From JAJFUG01 sp964473155 (GTDB taxonomy: Bacteria; Gemmatimonadota; Glassbacteria; GWA2-58-10): a stretch of 64,000 bases of DNA. Under the pieces are notes generated by a model that saw nothing but the letters and a program-made list of their open reading frames with translations, was not told the DNA's origin and did not search any database. Position 1 is the first letter of the stretch, and each line of letters begins with the position of its first letter. Location: positions 1-64,000 of the forward strand of contig CAYYNT010000014.1 of the NCBI GenBank assembly GCA_964473155.1, read 5' to 3'. This document shows, in pieces, positions 1 to 7,444 of the stretch. A program made the translations under genes and the position numbers.

Positions 1-463
1 GATCGACCAGGAACAGGCGCTGGCCGAACTCGACGGGCTGGCCGTTCTCGACGCATATCTCGCGCACGATCCCGGCCACCTCGCTCTCCAGCTCATTCAT
101 GATTTTCATCGCTTCGAGAATGCAGAGAGTCTGGCCTACCTCAACCCGGTCGCCCACATTGATATAGGGATTCGCGCCCGGCCGCGGGGCGCGGTAGAAA
201 GTGCCGACCATGGGCGAGCGGACTTCCAGCAGGTTCTTTTCCTCTTTCTTTTCCGCGGGTTTTTCTTCCCTGGAATGCGCCGCGCTGTCTGCCGCGGCGG
301 AATGGTAAACAGGCTGAGCCGCCTGGATCACCGGCTGGAATGAGCCTGTCATGACCGGCCCCTTGCCGATCCGCACCTTCGTTCCACCGTCCTCGATCTC
401 CAGCTCGCTGATCCCGCTGCTCTCGACAAGCTGGATCAGTTTCTTGAGGTATCTTACATCCAT
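1..463 (-). CDS. accB: Biotin carboxyl carrier protein of acetyl-CoA carboxylase (3' end cut by window edge)
   Basis: Carries carboxyl-biotin between biotin carboxylase and carboxyltransferase in the first committed step of fatty acid synthesis (cytoplasm). 154 codons are visible from an ATG at 461-463. Residues 1-35 form the usual N-terminal segment, followed by an Ala/Glu/Lys-rich linker to about residue 75. The C-terminal biotinyl domain carries the signature EAMKIMNE, with Lys120 as the biotinylation site. The visible end, QRLFLVD, is where AccB proteins normally finish, so only a few codons and the stop should lie outside. It is the last visible gene of a TPR-aroQ-efp-accB unit; accC would be expected next. 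Recognition is firm. Confidence 0.95.
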   Translation of the reverse strand, partial: MDVRYLKKLIQLVESSGISELEIEDGGTKVRIGKGPVMTGSFQPVIQAAQPVYHSAAADSAAHSREEKPAEKKEEKNLLEVRSPMVGTFYRAPRPGANPYINVGDRVEVGQTLCILEAMKIMNELESEVAGIVREICVENGQPVEFGQRLFLVD

Positions 464-558
464 GAAAACCCCTGGGTTCATTGTGATCGGTCCGCTTCCG
501 CGCGGCAGGACGCCCCGCCCTTTAACCGCGGCAGGGCTATATCAACCGGCGGATGGGT

Positions 559-1119
559 TCAGGCGCGTTCCAGATACATGTTGGTCCTGCGGTCAACCTT
601 GATTACATCGCCCACATTCAGGAACAGCGGCACGCTGACCACTGCGCCGGACTCCAGGCGAGCCGGCTTGCTTCCGCCGCTGGCCGTATCTCCGCGCAGC
701 CCCGGATCGGTTTCCACGATCTTCAGGTTGACGAAAAACGGGAGCTCTATTTCCAGGATTTCGCCGCTTTCCTGGAACAATCCGGAGACTTCCAGGTTTT
801 CCTTGAGATATTTCACCTGGTCGCCCATAACTTCCTCGGACACCGGGAACTGCTCATACGAACTGTTGTCCATGAAATAATACAGTTGCCCGTCATTGTA
901 CAGGTACTGCAGCGGCCTGCGCTCCAGGCGCACCTCGGTGAAACGCTCACCGGCGCGATAAGTGCGTTCGAGCACCTGGCCGGTCTTGATTTTCTTCAGC
1001 TTGGTCCTGACAAAAGCTCCGCCCTTGCCGGGTTTGACATGCTGAAACTCCACGATCGCGAACAGGTCCCCATCTATTTCGAGGACCATGCCGTTTCTGA
1101 AATCCGCTGTACTGGCCAA
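559..1119 (-). CDS. efp: Elongation factor P
   Basis: EF-P enters the ribosomal E site and relieves stalling on polyproline stretches. The 186-residue product has the KOW-like N-terminal domain and two OB domains. The tip loop reads KPGKGGAF with Lys32 at the modification position, so Arg-rhamnosylation (EarP type) is excluded; a lysine modification or none is expected. The C-terminal signature GDVIKVDRRTNMYLERA is typical. The start is a TTG at 1117-1119, five bases after GGAGG (in AAGGAGGC at 1124-1131). Starting further upstream would add 24 residues not found in the family. It lies between aroQ and accB, a common bacterial arrangement. Confidence 0.95.
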   Translation of the reverse strand: MASTADFRNGMVLEIDGDLFAIVEFQHVKPGKGGAFVRTKLKKIKTGQVLERTYRAGERFTEVRLERRPLQYLYNDGQLYYFMDNSSYEQFPVSEEVMGDQVKYLKENLEVSGLFQESGEILEIELPFFVNLKIVETDPGLRGDTASGGSKPARLESGAVVSVPLFLNVGDVIKVDRRTNMYLERA

Positions 1120-1245
1120 GGAAGCCTCCTTAATTATTTCCCTGATTATTCTGTTACACCCTAAATCCAGTCCGGCGCTCAGTCCCGTCATATATCAGGG
1201 ACTTCAAAGCGCCGGATCGAGTCACCGTTGCAACTGACTTGAATC

Positions 1246-1680
1246 TTATCCTTCAAGACGGTCAAGCAGGCCTTCCAGGGCCAGTTCATAACCCCGGGCC
1301 CCGAAGCCGCTGAGCACGGCCACGGCCTTATCCGAAAGATAGGACACGCGCCTGAAATCCTCGCGGGCAAACACGTTGGACAGATGCACTTCCACATACG
1401 GCAGGGCCACCGCCGCCAGCGCGTCGCGTATCGCCACGCTGGTGTGCGTATATGCCCCGGCGTTGATGATTATTCCATGAACCCGTCCGGCCAGCGATTG
1501 GATATGGTCAACCAGCATCCCTTCCCCGTTGGACTGGAAGAAACTCAGTTCACACCGCCCGCCGAAACGATTACGCAAGGCCTTCTCAATCTCTGCCAGG
1601 GAAGCTTTTCCGTAGATTCCCGGTTCACGGCTTCCCAGCAGATTCAGATTGGGGCCGTTGATCACCGCTATCGCTTTCAT
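1246..1680 (-). CDS. aroQ: 3-dehydroquinate dehydratase, type II
   Basis: Catalyses the third step of the shikimate pathway, 3-dehydroquinate to 3-dehydroshikimate, as a cytoplasmic dodecamer. The 144-residue length is standard for type II. Visible signatures are GPNLNLLGSREPGIYG (catalytic Tyr23 in the flexible lid), FQSNGEG, INAGAYTHTSVAIRDAL and EVHLSN (catalytic His99). The ATG overlaps the stop of the upstream TPR gene as ATGA, implying translational coupling. It is followed after about 125 bases by efp. Confidence 0.97.
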   Translation of the reverse strand: MKAIAVINGPNLNLLGSREPGIYGKASLAEIEKALRNRFGGRCELSFFQSNGEGMLVDHIQSLAGRVHGIIINAGAYTHTSVAIRDALAAVALPYVEVHLSNVFAREDFRRVSYLSDKAVAVLSGFGARGYELALEGLLDRLEG

Positions 1681-2591
1681 CCGGCCTCCAGAAGTCTGAG
1701 TCCCTTGATCCAGCGTTCGAACATATTGATAAAAGAACCGGCCCCGGAGGACTGCATCTGCTCCGGCAGCGGAGATTCCCGGCCCTCCAGCACGGAGGCG
1801 AAAATGCGGTCGATCCGCCTGTCCATGCTCAGTTCCTCATCTGCCGCCTGCCGGTCCTGCGGTACGGTTTCTTCCTCAGCAGCGGCAGCATCCGGAATTT
1901 CCGCCGCCGCAATCCCGGCTCCGGCAGGCTCCGCTTTCCCCTCTGCGGCGGTTTCGTGCGGAACCGGGCTGGTCTTTTTCTGCTTCAGGCGCGCTGTTAC
2001 ATCTTCCAGCTTGACCGCCAGTGAAGGATCTTCCGGGAACCGGTCGAGCAGATGGCTGTAAACCTCGTAAGCGCGCTGATAATGCCCTTGAAGCCGGTAG
2101 AGATCACCGAGCGTATGCGTGATAAAAACCTCTCCAGAACCGCCGCCGTATTGTTCTTCTTCCGCGTCGGCCGCGCCGCTCCCTGGCAACTGCCCGTCGA
2201 GGTCTTTCAGAACCGCGGCCAGTGTCTCATCTTCCGGCTCAAGAGCCAGCGCGCGGCTGAGATAATCTCCGGCACGGTCCTTTTCTCCCTCATCCAGGGA
2301 GATTTGCCCAAGAGTGCGAAGGGCTTCGAGGTTATTCTCATCCTCCGAAAGGACGCCTTCCAGAACCTCACGCGCCTGGTGGTGACTGCCGAGTCCGGCC
2401 AGACACTTACCCAGGAGAACCCTTGCACTGGTGAAATCCGGGTAGCTTTCCAGACCCTGGCTGCATATCTGGACCGCGCGCTCCAGTTCACCGGCCCTGC
2501 GCAGAGCATCGGCCAGCGGCAGAAACAGCCTGGACTCCGGAGCATCCGCAAAACGCTGTTCGAGTTCCCGGATTTCCTGTTCGAGCGCCAT
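1677..2591 (-). CDS. Tetratricopeptide repeat protein, function unknown
   Basis: A 304-residue protein without signal peptide or membrane segment, so probably cytoplasmic. Residues 1-130 contain about four TPR-like helical pairs with typical A/G-L-A/G-Y spacing. After a Gly/Ala/Glu linker another TPR pair appears (about 158-195, GDLYRLQGHYQRAYEVYSHLL). The C-terminal third is a low-complexity Ala/Glu/Pro tail ending in a short helix (FINMFERWIKGLRLLEAG). TPR proteins are protein-binding scaffolds; no specific partner can be inferred. It is the first gene of the unit with aroQ (ATGA overlap) and sits behind a strong promoter at 2665-2693. Confidence 0.85.
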   Translation of the reverse strand: MALEQEIRELEQRFADAPESRLFLPLADALRRAGELERAVQICSQGLESYPDFTSARVLLGKCLAGLGSHHQAREVLEGVLSEDENNLEALRTLGQISLDEGEKDRAGDYLSRALALEPEDETLAAVLKDLDGQLPGSGAADAEEEQYGGGSGEVFITHTLGDLYRLQGHYQRAYEVYSHLLDRFPEDPSLAVKLEDVTARLKQKKTSPVPHETAAEGKAEPAGAGIAAAEIPDAAAAEEETVPQDRQAADEELSMDRRIDRIFASVLEGRESPLPEQMQSSGAGSFINMFERWIKGLRLLEAG

Positions 2592-2664
2592 GACCTCATT
2601 CCTGTCTCTGAAACCGTGAGACCGCCCCGCTCAAGAAAAAGCCTGTTCCACGTATTAACTATAC

Positions 2665-2693
2665 ATAATAGCCACCACCATCTTATCTGTCAA
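2665..2693 (-). promoter_or_regulatory. Sigma-70-type promoter for the TPR-aroQ-efp-accB unit
   Basis: On the minus strand a perfect -35 TTGACA (2688-2693) and -10 TATTAT (2665-2670) are separated by 17 bases. The implied transcript start is near 2658, about 65 bases upstream of the TPR start codon. Confidence 0.75.
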
Positions 2694-2746
2694 TGCTTTA
2701 ATCGTTTTGCACCTTCGCGCGAAGGTCCGGAAAATACAGTTTGTAC

Positions 2747-2774
2747 TTGCCTTTTTGTTTATCGTTCTTATATT
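2747..2774 (+). promoter_or_regulatory. Candidate promoter for the foldase/diguanylate cyclase pair
   Basis: TTGCCT (2747-2752), 16-base spacer, TATATT (2769-2774) on the plus strand. It would give a leader of about 150 bases before the foldase ATG. The match is weaker than for other promoters in this window. Confidence 0.35.
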
Positions 2775-2930
2775 AGGAGGTTTAGTCAAACAGTCAAATC
2801 GAGAAATCCTTTTCCTCGCCGGACCGTGAAGCGAATCCGCACCGTCCTGGAATCCGGCGGATAACCCCACGGCGTGTCCGGAAAAGGATTTAATTAAGTC
2901 ATACAACAAACCAGCAAGGGTCTACCAGCC

Positions 2931-4835
2931 ATGATGCAGACATTCCGCAACAACATGAAGGTTATCTTTTTCGTTCTGATTTTCTTTTTCGTAGGCTGGA
3001 TGGCCGTCACCCTGACCGGTCTGGACGAATACCTGATACAGCAGAACAGGCAGGATTACCGCGGAATCAAGTATGCTGGTTCCGTGGGCGATGAAAAGAT
3101 TGACCGTCAGCTCTACAATGACCGTCTTCGCCTGGCTATACAGAGAGTCAGCAGCCAGCGAAGCAGCGGCGGCCTTTCCTCCTGGGAAGTGGAACAGCTC
3201 AGTGAGCAGGTCTGGTCTGAGATGGTCAGCGATGTGATCATGGGCAAGGAACTCTCCAGCCGGAAAATCGGGGTCACGGATGGTGAAGTGGTGGAGTACA
3301 TACGCACCAATCCCCTGCCCGAGCTGATGCAGGAACCGGCCCTGCAGACTGATGGACGGTTCGATTACGACAAGTATATGTCCGCCCTGGCTGATCCGCG
3401 CATGGCTCCGCTGGTGTCGGAACTGGAACTGGACGCCCGGAGCAAGATACCCAATTTCAAGCTCTTCATGGAAGTGGCCTCGCTTTACAAGCTCACGGAC
3501 AATGAGCTGAAGCTCAATTACAAGGCCGCCGAGGAAAAAGCCACTGTCGAATACGTGCGTTTCGCCACCGATTCCCTGGTTCAGGATTCCGAAGCGCCGG
3601 TCAGCGATGAGGAAATCCGGAAATACTATGACGAGCACAAAGACAATTTCAGGCGTCCCGACCTGGCCTCGATATCTCTGGCGCTGCTGCCAATCCTGCC
3701 CGGCAGCAAGGACACCGCGCAGGTGCGCGACACTCTGCTTGCGGTCCTCGAAAGGTTCAAAAAAGGCGAATCCTGGGACAGCCTGACCCTGCAATATTCA
3801 CAGGACCCGTTCGCTTCCAGCGGCGGCGATCTGGGATGGTTCGCCAAAGGCGATATTCAGGACAGCCTGATGTCCGGGATAGCCTTCACTATGAAACCGG
3901 GCGAAATCAGCGCTCCGGTCTTTGGAACCGACGGCATTTTTATCCTGCGTCTCGACAGTGTCAAGACTGTCGAGGGCGTCAAGCGCGTGCGTGCCCGCCG
4001 CATAGCCCGCATGATAAGCCCATCGCCCGAGCAGGTCAACCAGGTGCGCACCCGCGCCCGCACGCTGCGCAATCTTATGCGGCGTGAAGGCGGAAGCTTC
4101 GAGGCCGTGGCTGCCGACAGCGCGCTGAACGTCCAGAACAGCGGAACGTTCGTTATCGGCGGACAGATACCGGGGGTCCAGGCCGGACGCGAGCTTATGG
4201 ACTATGTATACGGATCCACCGCCGGAGCGATAAGCTATCCGATATCAGTCGGGTACGCCGGAAAAGAATGCGTAGCCCTGATCAAAGTCATCGAGCGGGT
4301 CGAAAGCGGAACCGTGCCCTTCGAGGATGCCGCCACCGCTATCCGCGCCCAGCTCGCCCGCGAAAAGAAAATACCTCTGGCCGAGAAAAAAGCCCGTGAA
4401 CTGATGACAGATTACGCTCAGTTCACGAGCCTCAGAGATTTCGCCGCGGCAAAGGGCCTTTCACTCGAAATCTCGCCCGAGTTCACCCGTCTCACCGGGT
4501 TGACCGGCGTGGGACGCAGCAACGCATTTGTCGGCACTGCTTTCGGTCTGCCGGTCGGAGTCAAGAGCGACCTGGTCGAGACCGGCGGCAACTATTACCT
4601 CCTGCAGGTTCTCAGCCGCACTGAAGCTGATATGAGCGCTTTTGAACAGGCCAGGGAAAATCTGAAGCAGCAGCTTGCAGGACAGAGAATGCAAAACCTC
4701 TATACTTTGTACAGCGGCGAGTTGTTTGAAAAAACAAAAATAGAGGATCTCAGAAAAGTGGAAATGGATTCGACCGCCGCCAGAAAGCAGGCCGAAGCCC
4801 AGAAAAAGCAGTCCGATCTCAACCTGATCCAGTAG
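2931..4835 (+). CDS. SurA/PpiD-like parvulin peptidyl-prolyl isomerase, membrane anchored
   Basis: A periplasmic foldase that isomerises prolyl bonds and chaperones secreted or outer-membrane proteins. The 634-residue layout matches PpiD: a short cytoplasmic N-terminus, one transmembrane anchor (about residues 9-30), a SurA_N-type helical chaperone region (about 45-230), and a parvulin domain (about 243-345) with the signature YSQDPFASSGGDLGWF. A long second periplasmic region follows, with a degenerate parvulin-like segment near 500-580, and a Lys/Gln-rich charged tail. The start is at tandem ATGs (2931, 2934) after a weak AAGGG. The gene is followed 26 bases later by a diguanylate cyclase gene and is probably co-transcribed with it. 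Confidence 0.88.
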   Translation: MMQTFRNNMKVIFFVLIFFFVGWMAVTLTGLDEYLIQQNRQDYRGIKYAGSVGDEKIDRQLYNDRLRLAIQRVSSQRSSGGLSSWEVEQLSEQVWSEMVSDVIMGKELSSRKIGVTDGEVVEYIRTNPLPELMQEPALQTDGRFDYDKYMSALADPRMAPLVSELELDARSKIPNFKLFMEVASLYKLTDNELKLNYKAAEEKATVEYVRFATDSLVQDSEAPVSDEEIRKYYDEHKDNFRRPDLASISLALLPILPGSKDTAQVRDTLLAVLERFKKGESWDSLTLQYSQDPFASSGGDLGWFAKGDIQDSLMSGIAFTMKPGEISAPVFGTDGIFILRLDSVKTVEGVKRVRARRIARMISPSPEQVNQVRTRARTLRNLMRREGGSFEAVAADSALNVQNSGTFVIGGQIPGVQAGRELMDYVYGSTAGAISYPISVGYAGKECVALIKVIERVESGTVPFEDAATAIRAQLAREKKIPLAEKKARELMTDYAQFTSLRDFAAAKGLSLEISPEFTRLTGLTGVGRSNAFVGTAFGLPVGVKSDLVETGGNYYLLQVLSRTEADMSAFEQARENLKQQLAGQRMQNLYTLYSGELFEKTKIEDLRKVEMDSTAARKQAEAQKKQSDLNLIQ

Positions 4836-4861
4836 GCCGGTAAAATCGCGGAGCGTGGCGG

Positions 4862-5794
4862 ATGGATGCGTTCTATTACAAGAACCTTCTTGATAACCTG
4901 TACGATGCCATCTACTGCGTTGACCTGGGCAGAAAGATCATTTTCTGGAACAAAGCCGCCGAAGCCATGACCGGCTATACGGAAGAGGAAGCGATGGGCA
5001 AGGTGTCGTGCATCCAGGTGCGGATGCACGACAAGGCCGAGGGCGAGGGTGAATGCCTGAGCGCCTGCCTGGTCGAGCAGACTCTTGTCGATGGCAAGCC
5101 GCGTGAGTTTGATTGTTTCATCACCAACCGCAATGGCCGCAGGATTCCGGTGTCAGCCAGGGTCAGCCCGATCCAGGGCCCGGACTCGAACATCATCGGC
5201 GCCGTTCAGATTTTCCGCGACAATACGGCCCGGATCGCCACACAGCAGGTGATCGAAAAACTCAAGACCCTGGCGATGCTCGATCCGCTCACCGGTCTGG
5301 CCAACCGTCGTTATATCGAGAAACTGGTCGAAGCCAAAGCCGATGAACTGCGCCGCTACGGCTTGCGATTCGGGCTGCTTTTCATCGACATAGACCATTT
5401 CAAAAGCATCAACGACCGATACGGACATGACGCGGGAGACAAAGTCCTCTGGAGCGTCTCGCGCTGCATGTCTTCGAATATCCGCGCCTCCGATATACTG
5501 GGACGCTGGGGCGGGGAGGAATTCATCGCTCTGATCCTCAACGTGTCGCAGGAAAAACTGGCCCAGGTGGCGGAAAAAATACGCCAGCGTGTCGCGGATG
5601 ATATTATCACCTCCAACGGCGACTCTCTCCGGGTGACTGTCTCGATCGGCGGGGTGCTGGCCGAGCCGTCGCCGGGAGCCGATATAGACCGGGAAAGGCT
5701 TACGCGCCGCGCGGATGAGCTGATGTACGAAAGCAAGAAAACCGGCCGGAACAAGGTGATAATCGAGCGGTTTGGGTTTGATCCGAAAGGATAA
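4862..5794 (+). CDS. PAS-GGDEF diguanylate cyclase
   Basis: Predicted to make cyclic di-GMP from two GTP. The 310-residue protein has no membrane segment. Residues 5-120 form a PAS sensor domain (DAIYCVDLGRKIIFWN, then a PAC-like end). Residues 135-305 form a GGDEF domain with DPLTGLANRR, the metal-binding FIDIDHFK, and an intact active-site GGEEF at 217-221. The inhibitory I-site RxxD (R208-D211) sits exactly five residues before GGEEF, so product feedback inhibition is expected. The PAS domain contains Cys50, Cys65 and Cys69, but I cannot assign a cofactor. The gene ends just before an intrinsic terminator (5843-5873). Confidence 0.93.
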   Translation: MDAFYYKNLLDNLYDAIYCVDLGRKIIFWNKAAEAMTGYTEEEAMGKVSCIQVRMHDKAEGEGECLSACLVEQTLVDGKPREFDCFITNRNGRRIPVSARVSPIQGPDSNIIGAVQIFRDNTARIATQQVIEKLKTLAMLDPLTGLANRRYIEKLVEAKADELRRYGLRFGLLFIDIDHFKSINDRYGHDAGDKVLWSVSRCMSSNIRASDILGRWGGEEFIALILNVSQEKLAQVAEKIRQRVADDIITSNGDSLRVTVSIGGVLAEPSPGADIDRERLTRRADELMYESKKTGRNKVIIERFGFDPKG

Positions 5795-5842
5795 CCAGCG
5801 GCTTTTGAAACATGCAGATTGATATTCGCTGACATTTCCGGG

Positions 5843-5873
5843 GGGCGCGGTTATCCGTGCCCTTTATTTTTTT
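5843..5873 (+). terminator. Intrinsic terminator after the diguanylate cyclase gene
   Basis: Stem GGGCGCGG (5843-5850), loop TTAT and CCGTGCCC (5855-5862, one G-T pair), followed directly by TTTATTTTTTT (5863-5873). Confidence 0.75.
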
Positions 5874-5894
5874 GTCTGTATCCCCCAAAAAACC

Positions 5895-6023
5895 GGGGCC
5901 GTCCCAAAAGACCTTGCTTTTATTCTTTGTGAATCGTTGCAAAATCCAACGCGCGCAAAGAAATCATTCCTATAGAAATGACCGGCCGGTCACCCCTAAA
6001 AGGAAGGCTTATGGGACGTCCTG
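5895..6023. repeat. 129-bp MITE-like element, copy A (degenerate)
   Basis: Begins GGGGCCGTCCCAAAAG (5895-5910). Its right end (6008-6023) is an imperfect inverted copy, in which GGGACGTCC mirrors GGACGTCCC. It aligns along its full length with the element at 10929-11057 and has the same total length, 129 bp. About 90 bases in, both copies carry a perfect palindrome of different sequence: TGACCGGCCGGTCA here (5979-5992), ACGGCGCGCCGT in the other copy. No coding capacity. It lies between the terminator of the diguanylate cyclase gene and the 3' end of the convergent DUF4321 gene. Confidence 0.7.
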
Positions 6024-6063
6024 ACAAGTCGATTGACGCCGCATTTCGAACCTCCCTCCACAT

Positions 6064-6086
6064 CTGATCCGGAGGGCCGGTATCAG
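6064..6086 (-). other. Inverted repeat overlapping the end of the DUF4321 gene
   Basis: CTGATCCGG (6064-6072) and CCGGTATCAG (6077-6086) form a nine-pair hairpin with one bulged base. It spans the stop codon of the minus-strand DUF4321 gene. No T run follows, so it is at best a weak terminator or an RNA 3' end stabiliser. Confidence 0.35.
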
Positions 6087-6355
6087 ATAAAGGACCGGAA
6101 AATGTAAAACGCGGCGAAAAGTCCCAGTACGCTCACCAGGTTTATTTTCAATACCAGCGGCCCCACGGTCAGCGCTATCAGAATCAGGTCGATCGAAACA
6201 GGCCCGAACTTTCCCACAACCGAGGTCAGGAAAAAGTCCTTCGCCACACCGTCCGGCATTATCGTGGACAGGAACTCACCCATGTAACCGCCCAGCAACA
6301 TGCCTGTGATCAGGACGATACAGTATACGGCAAATTGCTTGCGCTGATGTTGCAA
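6083..6355 (-). CDS. DUF4321 small membrane protein
   Basis: A 90-residue protein with two or three predicted membrane segments (about 8-28, 49-66 and 70-88). The pattern GMLLGGYMGEFL near the N-terminus and a Gly/Pro-containing final hairpin match my memory of the DUF4321 family, whose function is unknown. The start is a TTG at 6353-6355, five bases after GGAGG; no in-frame ATG gives this family length. It is the last gene of the unit that begins with the polyprenyl diphosphate synthase gene, 31 bases after the Gx-transporter gene. Confidence 0.75.
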   Translation of the reverse strand: MQHQRKQFAVYCIVLITGMLLGGYMGEFLSTIMPDGVAKDFFLTSVVGKFGPVSIDLILIALTVGPLVLKINLVSVLGLFAAFYIFRSFI

Positions 6356-6386
6356 TTGATCCTCCTGGCCTGCGCCGTATAATCTT

Positions 6387-7007
6387 TCAGCTCCGCTCGA
6401 CCCGCGCCGCGTTATCCTGACCGTTGTGCAACCGGCCGGAAGCCAGCAACGGTATCCGTCGGCAGAGATAGTACGAACATATGCCGGTGAAGCAGCCGAA
6501 TACGAGACTGAAAACAACCACCAGCGGCCAGAGCAGGCCAACTACTCCGCTGTCGGCCATGGCCGCTCCGACCAGAAGAAGTTGCGTGAAATTATGAGCC
6601 AGCGCCCCGGCCAGACTCACACCCACAAACCCGATCCAGGGCATCAGCCAAAGAGCCAGAGGCAGCATTACAAGGAATGACAGCATCCCGCCGCCGAAAC
6701 TCAGCATGAAAAACGGCGTGAACAGCCCGCCCCGGAACACCCCGCTGATAATAAGACGCATCACATGCACGGCGAGGGCTTCGCGCCAGCCCGCAGAGAT
6801 CAGCAGGCTCAGAGTGACAATGTTGGCCAGTCCCAGCTTGATCCAGGGCACCGGTTTCGGTATCAGAGCATCCAGCACGAACAGCACCAGCTCGAAAACG
6901 GTGGCCATGGCCACCAGGCTCAAGACCTCGGTGCGCCGTCTGACTCCCGGCAAGTCGCGCGCCGGATCGTAATAAACCGCCGCGGCGGCGTCCAGTGACT
7001 GCAACAT
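6387..7007 (-). CDS. Gx transporter family protein (heptaprenyl diphosphate synthase component I-like; EetB-like)
   Basis: A 206-residue integral membrane protein with about five hydrophobic segments and the family pattern PKPVPWIKLGLANIVTL followed by GGLFTPFFMLSFGGGMLS. Pfam calls this family Hpre_diP_synt_I; it resembles ECF-type substrate-binding subunits. EetB of the Listeria extracellular electron transfer locus belongs here as far as I recall. The start ATG (7005-7007) has AGGAGA upstream and lies eight bases after the stop of the NusG-II gene, so the two are tightly coupled. The N-terminus carries about 30 extra residues before the first helix. Substrate unknown. Confidence 0.85.
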   Translation of the reverse strand: MLQSLDAAAAVYYDPARDLPGVRRRTEVLSLVAMATVFELVLFVLDALIPKPVPWIKLGLANIVTLSLLISAGWREALAVHVMRLIISGVFRGGLFTPFFMLSFGGGMLSFLVMLPLALWLMPWIGFVGVSLAGALAHNFTQLLLVGAAMADSGVVGLLWPLVVVFSLVFGCFTGICSYYLCRRIPLLASGRLHNGQDNAARVERS

Positions 7008-7015
7008 CTTATCTC

Positions 7016-7426
7016 CTAACGGCTGAGAGCGTCCATACCGGTTGCTGCGCCACCTGTGCCGTCCGCCCGTTCCAAACGGGCCAGCACGCGATTCGGCGCG
7101 CATACTATCGCCCCTCCAGCGCGCCGCACCCAGCCGGTCTTTTCACAGATATGCGACGGGCAGTGTGAGTCCTCGAATTTAATCGCCCCGCCGGACACCA
7201 CAACTGTAATATCGCCAAGAGCGCCCCGAACGCAGAGCGTGGTATCGGCTCCCAGGCCCAGCCGGGCCACCTCGCGGTTATCGGCCTGGATAACCGCCAC
7301 GAGCGGTCCGCTCTGAGAACCTGACAGACCGTGGCGGTAGAAGCCGGCAGAAAAAACCACGACAATCAGCACCAGTATCAGATCGAGGAAAGTGAACAGT
7401 GGCGGCAGCCTGAAAGATTCACGCAT
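7016..7426 (-). CDS. NusG domain II-containing membrane-anchored protein (EetA-like)
   Basis: A 136-residue protein with one N-terminal transmembrane segment (about residues 11-30, FLDLILVLIVVVFSAGFY) and an extracytoplasmic NusG_II-type beta domain. The typical motif CPSHICEKTGW, with its Cys pair, is followed by CAPNRVLARLE near the C-terminus. The family is not a transcription factor despite its name. In many anaerobes it is encoded beside a Gx transporter and ApbE, and EetA of Listeria appears to be of this type (from memory). Here it lies 18 bases after apbE and eight bases before the Gx gene. Confidence 0.87.
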   Translation of the reverse strand: MRESFRLPPLFTFLDLILVLIVVVFSAGFYRHGLSGSQSGPLVAVIQADNREVARLGLGADTTLCVRGALGDITVVVSGGAIKFEDSHCPSHICEKTGWVRRAGGAIVCAPNRVLARLERADGTGGAATGMDALSR

Positions 7427-7444
7427 GGTTCCGCTCCACGCCGC

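Larger units (their letters stand above)
2592..2930. other. Divergent intergenic region with two promoters
   Basis: 339 bases between the minus-strand TPR-aroQ-efp-accB unit and the plus-strand foldase gene. I see a strong minus-strand promoter (2665-2693), a weaker plus-strand candidate (2747-2774) and no convincing ORF. The plus-strand leader of about 150 bases has no fold or motif I recognise as a riboswitch. Confidence 0.6.
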
